Below, piece by piece: positions 62,860 through 64,000 of a stretch of DNA of 64,000 nt. Below the pieces are notes generated by a model. It searched no databases. It saw nothing but the letters and a program-made list of their open reading frames with translations, and was not told the origin of the DNA. Every line of letters starts with the position of its first letter. The stretch's first letter is position 1. The position numbers and the translations under genes were made by a program. Origin of the DNA: Ruminococcus_G sp964621905 (GTDB taxonomy: Bacteria > Bacillota > Clostridia > Lachnospirales > Lachnospiraceae); assembly GCA_964621905.1 (NCBI GenBank), contig CAZUNG010000003.1, positions 186,001-250,000 on the forward strand. Direction: 5' to 3'.

Positions 62860-62900
62860 AACAGTACAGTGGAGGAGAAGTCTTTTGCTGTGCTGTTTTT
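62860..62900 (+). terminator. Terminator between the two sulfatase genes
   Basis: AACAGTACAG pairs with CTGTGCTGTT (one G-U pair) and is followed by TTTTT. It makes the second sulfatase gene a separate unit. Confidence 0.8.
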
Positions 62901-63014
62901 ATGACTTTCTTACAAAGAAATCCTGTAATAACAGATGAATCGTGCGTATTCTGACAGGGATCTGTGTGAAATAACGGTGACTATTGTGTGTTTTGCTGTA
63001 AAAAAGCAAACAAT

Positions 63015-63056
63015 CTGTATTTTCTTATGTTATATCTGGATTCTGAATAGTGAAAA
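63015..63056. repeat. 42-bp imperfect repeat, copy B
   Basis: See copy A at 61373-61414; seven mismatches in 42 positions by eye. It ends 76 bp before the second sulfatase ATG. Confidence 0.6.
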
Positions 63057-63132
63057 CCAAAGAATATTCACGTAATATATAACTATGTTGTAAAACAGAA
63101 CGGCAAGAAGAGGGAGGTGTAAGAAAGGCCGG

Positions 63133-64000
63133 ATGAAGACAGTATTTATTTTATGTGATACCGTAAACCGCCGGATGCTGGATCTCTATAACAGCAGCCG
63201 GGAAGAGACGGCACTGATGCCGAATCTAAACCGCCTGGCAAAAAGAGGGATGGTTTTTGACAATCACTGGTGCGGCAGTGCGCCCTGCATGCCTGCACGC
63301 AAGGACATCATGACGGGGCGTCTGAATTTTCTGGAAAAGCCGTGGGGGGCGATTGAACCTTATGAACAGACATTACAGACGGTATTGGCTGAGAAAAATG
63401 TGCATACAATGATGTTCAGTGACCATTCTCACTATGTGATTCCGGGAGGTGAGAATTATACAAAGGGTTTTACCGCATGGGAAGTGTTCAGAGGTCAGGA
63501 AGGAGATCCCTGGTGTGTGACTCCCGACAAGGGGGGGATAAAAAAGGATGTCAGGCCAAGTGACTTCAAGGGTGAGTATTCGGTGTCAGAAGAAGCAAAT
63601 CGCCGAAGATTAAAAACGGAGGACGATTACCCGAGTGTAAAAACATTGAGCAGTGCTGCGAGATGGCTGGAAGAAAATCATAACGCAGACAACTTTATGC
63701 TGTGGGCGGAGGCGTTCGATCCGCATGAGCCATATGATGTTCCGGAAAAATATCTGGATCTCTATGAAAAAGATTATACCGGTTTTGACGCAAAACACCC
63801 GGATTATCAGCCAAATATTTTCACGGAGGAGGAGACTAAGCATCTAAAGAACCGCTGCAGGGCATTGATGACCATGACGGATACCCATATTGGTGAGATT
63901 CTGGACGTACTGGATGCGCACGATATGTGGAAGGATACGATGGTGATATTTACGACGGACCATGGTTTCCATCTGGGAGAACACGGATATATGGCGAAGA
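63133..64000 (+). CDS. Second Cys-type sulfatase, 5' part
   Basis: At least 289 codons, cut by the window end. The site C-x-P-x-R is at Cys52 (CMPAR), with FDPHEPYDVP in the middle and the metal motif FTTDHGFHLGEHGY near the edge. No stop is seen in frame. ATG 63133 is preceded by a GGGAGGTG and, closer, GAAAGG. Its unit is separated from the first sulfatase gene by a terminator, and copy B of the repeat lies in front. Confidence 0.92.
   Translation, partial: MKTVFILCDTVNRRMLDLYNSSREETALMPNLNRLAKRGMVFDNHWCGSAPCMPARKDIMTGRLNFLEKPWGAIEPYEQTLQTVLAEKNVHTMMFSDHSHYVIPGGENYTKGFTAWEVFRGQEGDPWCVTPDKGGIKKDVRPSDFKGEYSVSEEANRRRLKTEDDYPSVKTLSSAARWLEENHNADNFMLWAEAFDPHEPYDVPEKYLDLYEKDYTGFDAKHPDYQPNIFTEEETKHLKNRCRALMTMTDTHIGEILDVLDAHDMWKDTMVIFTTDHGFHLGEHGYMAK

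Overview
The window looks like chromosome of an anaerobic, Gram-positive Clostridia bacterium, most likely Lachnospiraceae (inferred). Support: Shine-Dalgarno sites of the AGGAGG type, TTGACA-17-TATAAT promoters, T-box leaders on aspS and a trpB-like gene, an ECF transporter module next to truA-rplM-rpsI, a rho-rpmE-yqhQ-prmC-prfA block, a class III (oxygen-sensitive) ribonucleotide reductase and sulfatases of the Cys type. No genome-level search could be run, so the genus is left open.

Layout. 1-5.7 kb is core: the end of engB, a DMT exporter, then ecfA1-ecfA2-ecfT-truA with overlapping stops and starts, then rplM-rpsI behind a consensus promoter. 5.8-13.6 kb is a scarred accessory island. 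It holds a decayed tyrosine integrase, a small XRE remnant, an ABC ATPase stub, a 5'-truncated IS110 transposase, and a sulfur-assimilation cluster: LysR regulator, Rrf2 regulator, cysK, a YezD-like protein and a sulfonate-type ABC transporter. The transporter ATPase is broken and fused to the tail of an SGNH hydrolase, next to an IS481-like relic. Dyads of the CCTAT...ATAGG type recur at four places here, and a Cys-rich mini-ORF followed by an intrinsic terminator precedes cysK.

13.6-29.6 kb: T-box-controlled aspS, a flavodoxin-ferredoxin protein, a decayed ferredoxin-type gene, a cupin, a membrane protein with Asp-box repeats, a hydantoinase-like protein, a Ca/Na antiporter, a convergent MoxR-VWA pair, and a MacB-type ABC efflux system with its adaptor. 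29.6-43.4 kb: tRNA-Arg(ACG), ytqB, a CapA-like protein, a HAAS protein, an Asn/Ser-rich small protein, an oxidoreductase, a rhodanese, ypsC, rdgB, yfcE, a six-tRNA cluster (Pro, Gly, Arg, His, Gln, Lys), a secreted papain-like protease with Fn3-like repeats, a T-box-controlled trpB2, tRNA-Leu and a rhamnose-mutarotase-like protein.

43.4-46.9 kb is an inositol/sugar-type catabolic unit: a LacI-family regulator, an IolG-like dehydrogenase and an IolE/IolI-like isomerase, with matching dyads at the regulator's end and in the downstream promoter. 47-58.9 kb is core again: rho, rpmE, yqhQ, prmC, prfA, a nucleotidyltransferase, glmM, a TPR lipoprotein, hflX, and nrdD fused to a glutaredoxin-like domain. 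59-64 kb is a sulfatase locus: an AraC regulator, a URO-D-fold protein and two Cys-type sulfatases (the second cut by the window end). A 42-bp imperfect repeat lies in front of each sulfatase gene.

The strongest candidates for something undescribed are the cysK attenuator with its Rrf2-type dyads and the repeat-marked sulfatase locus.
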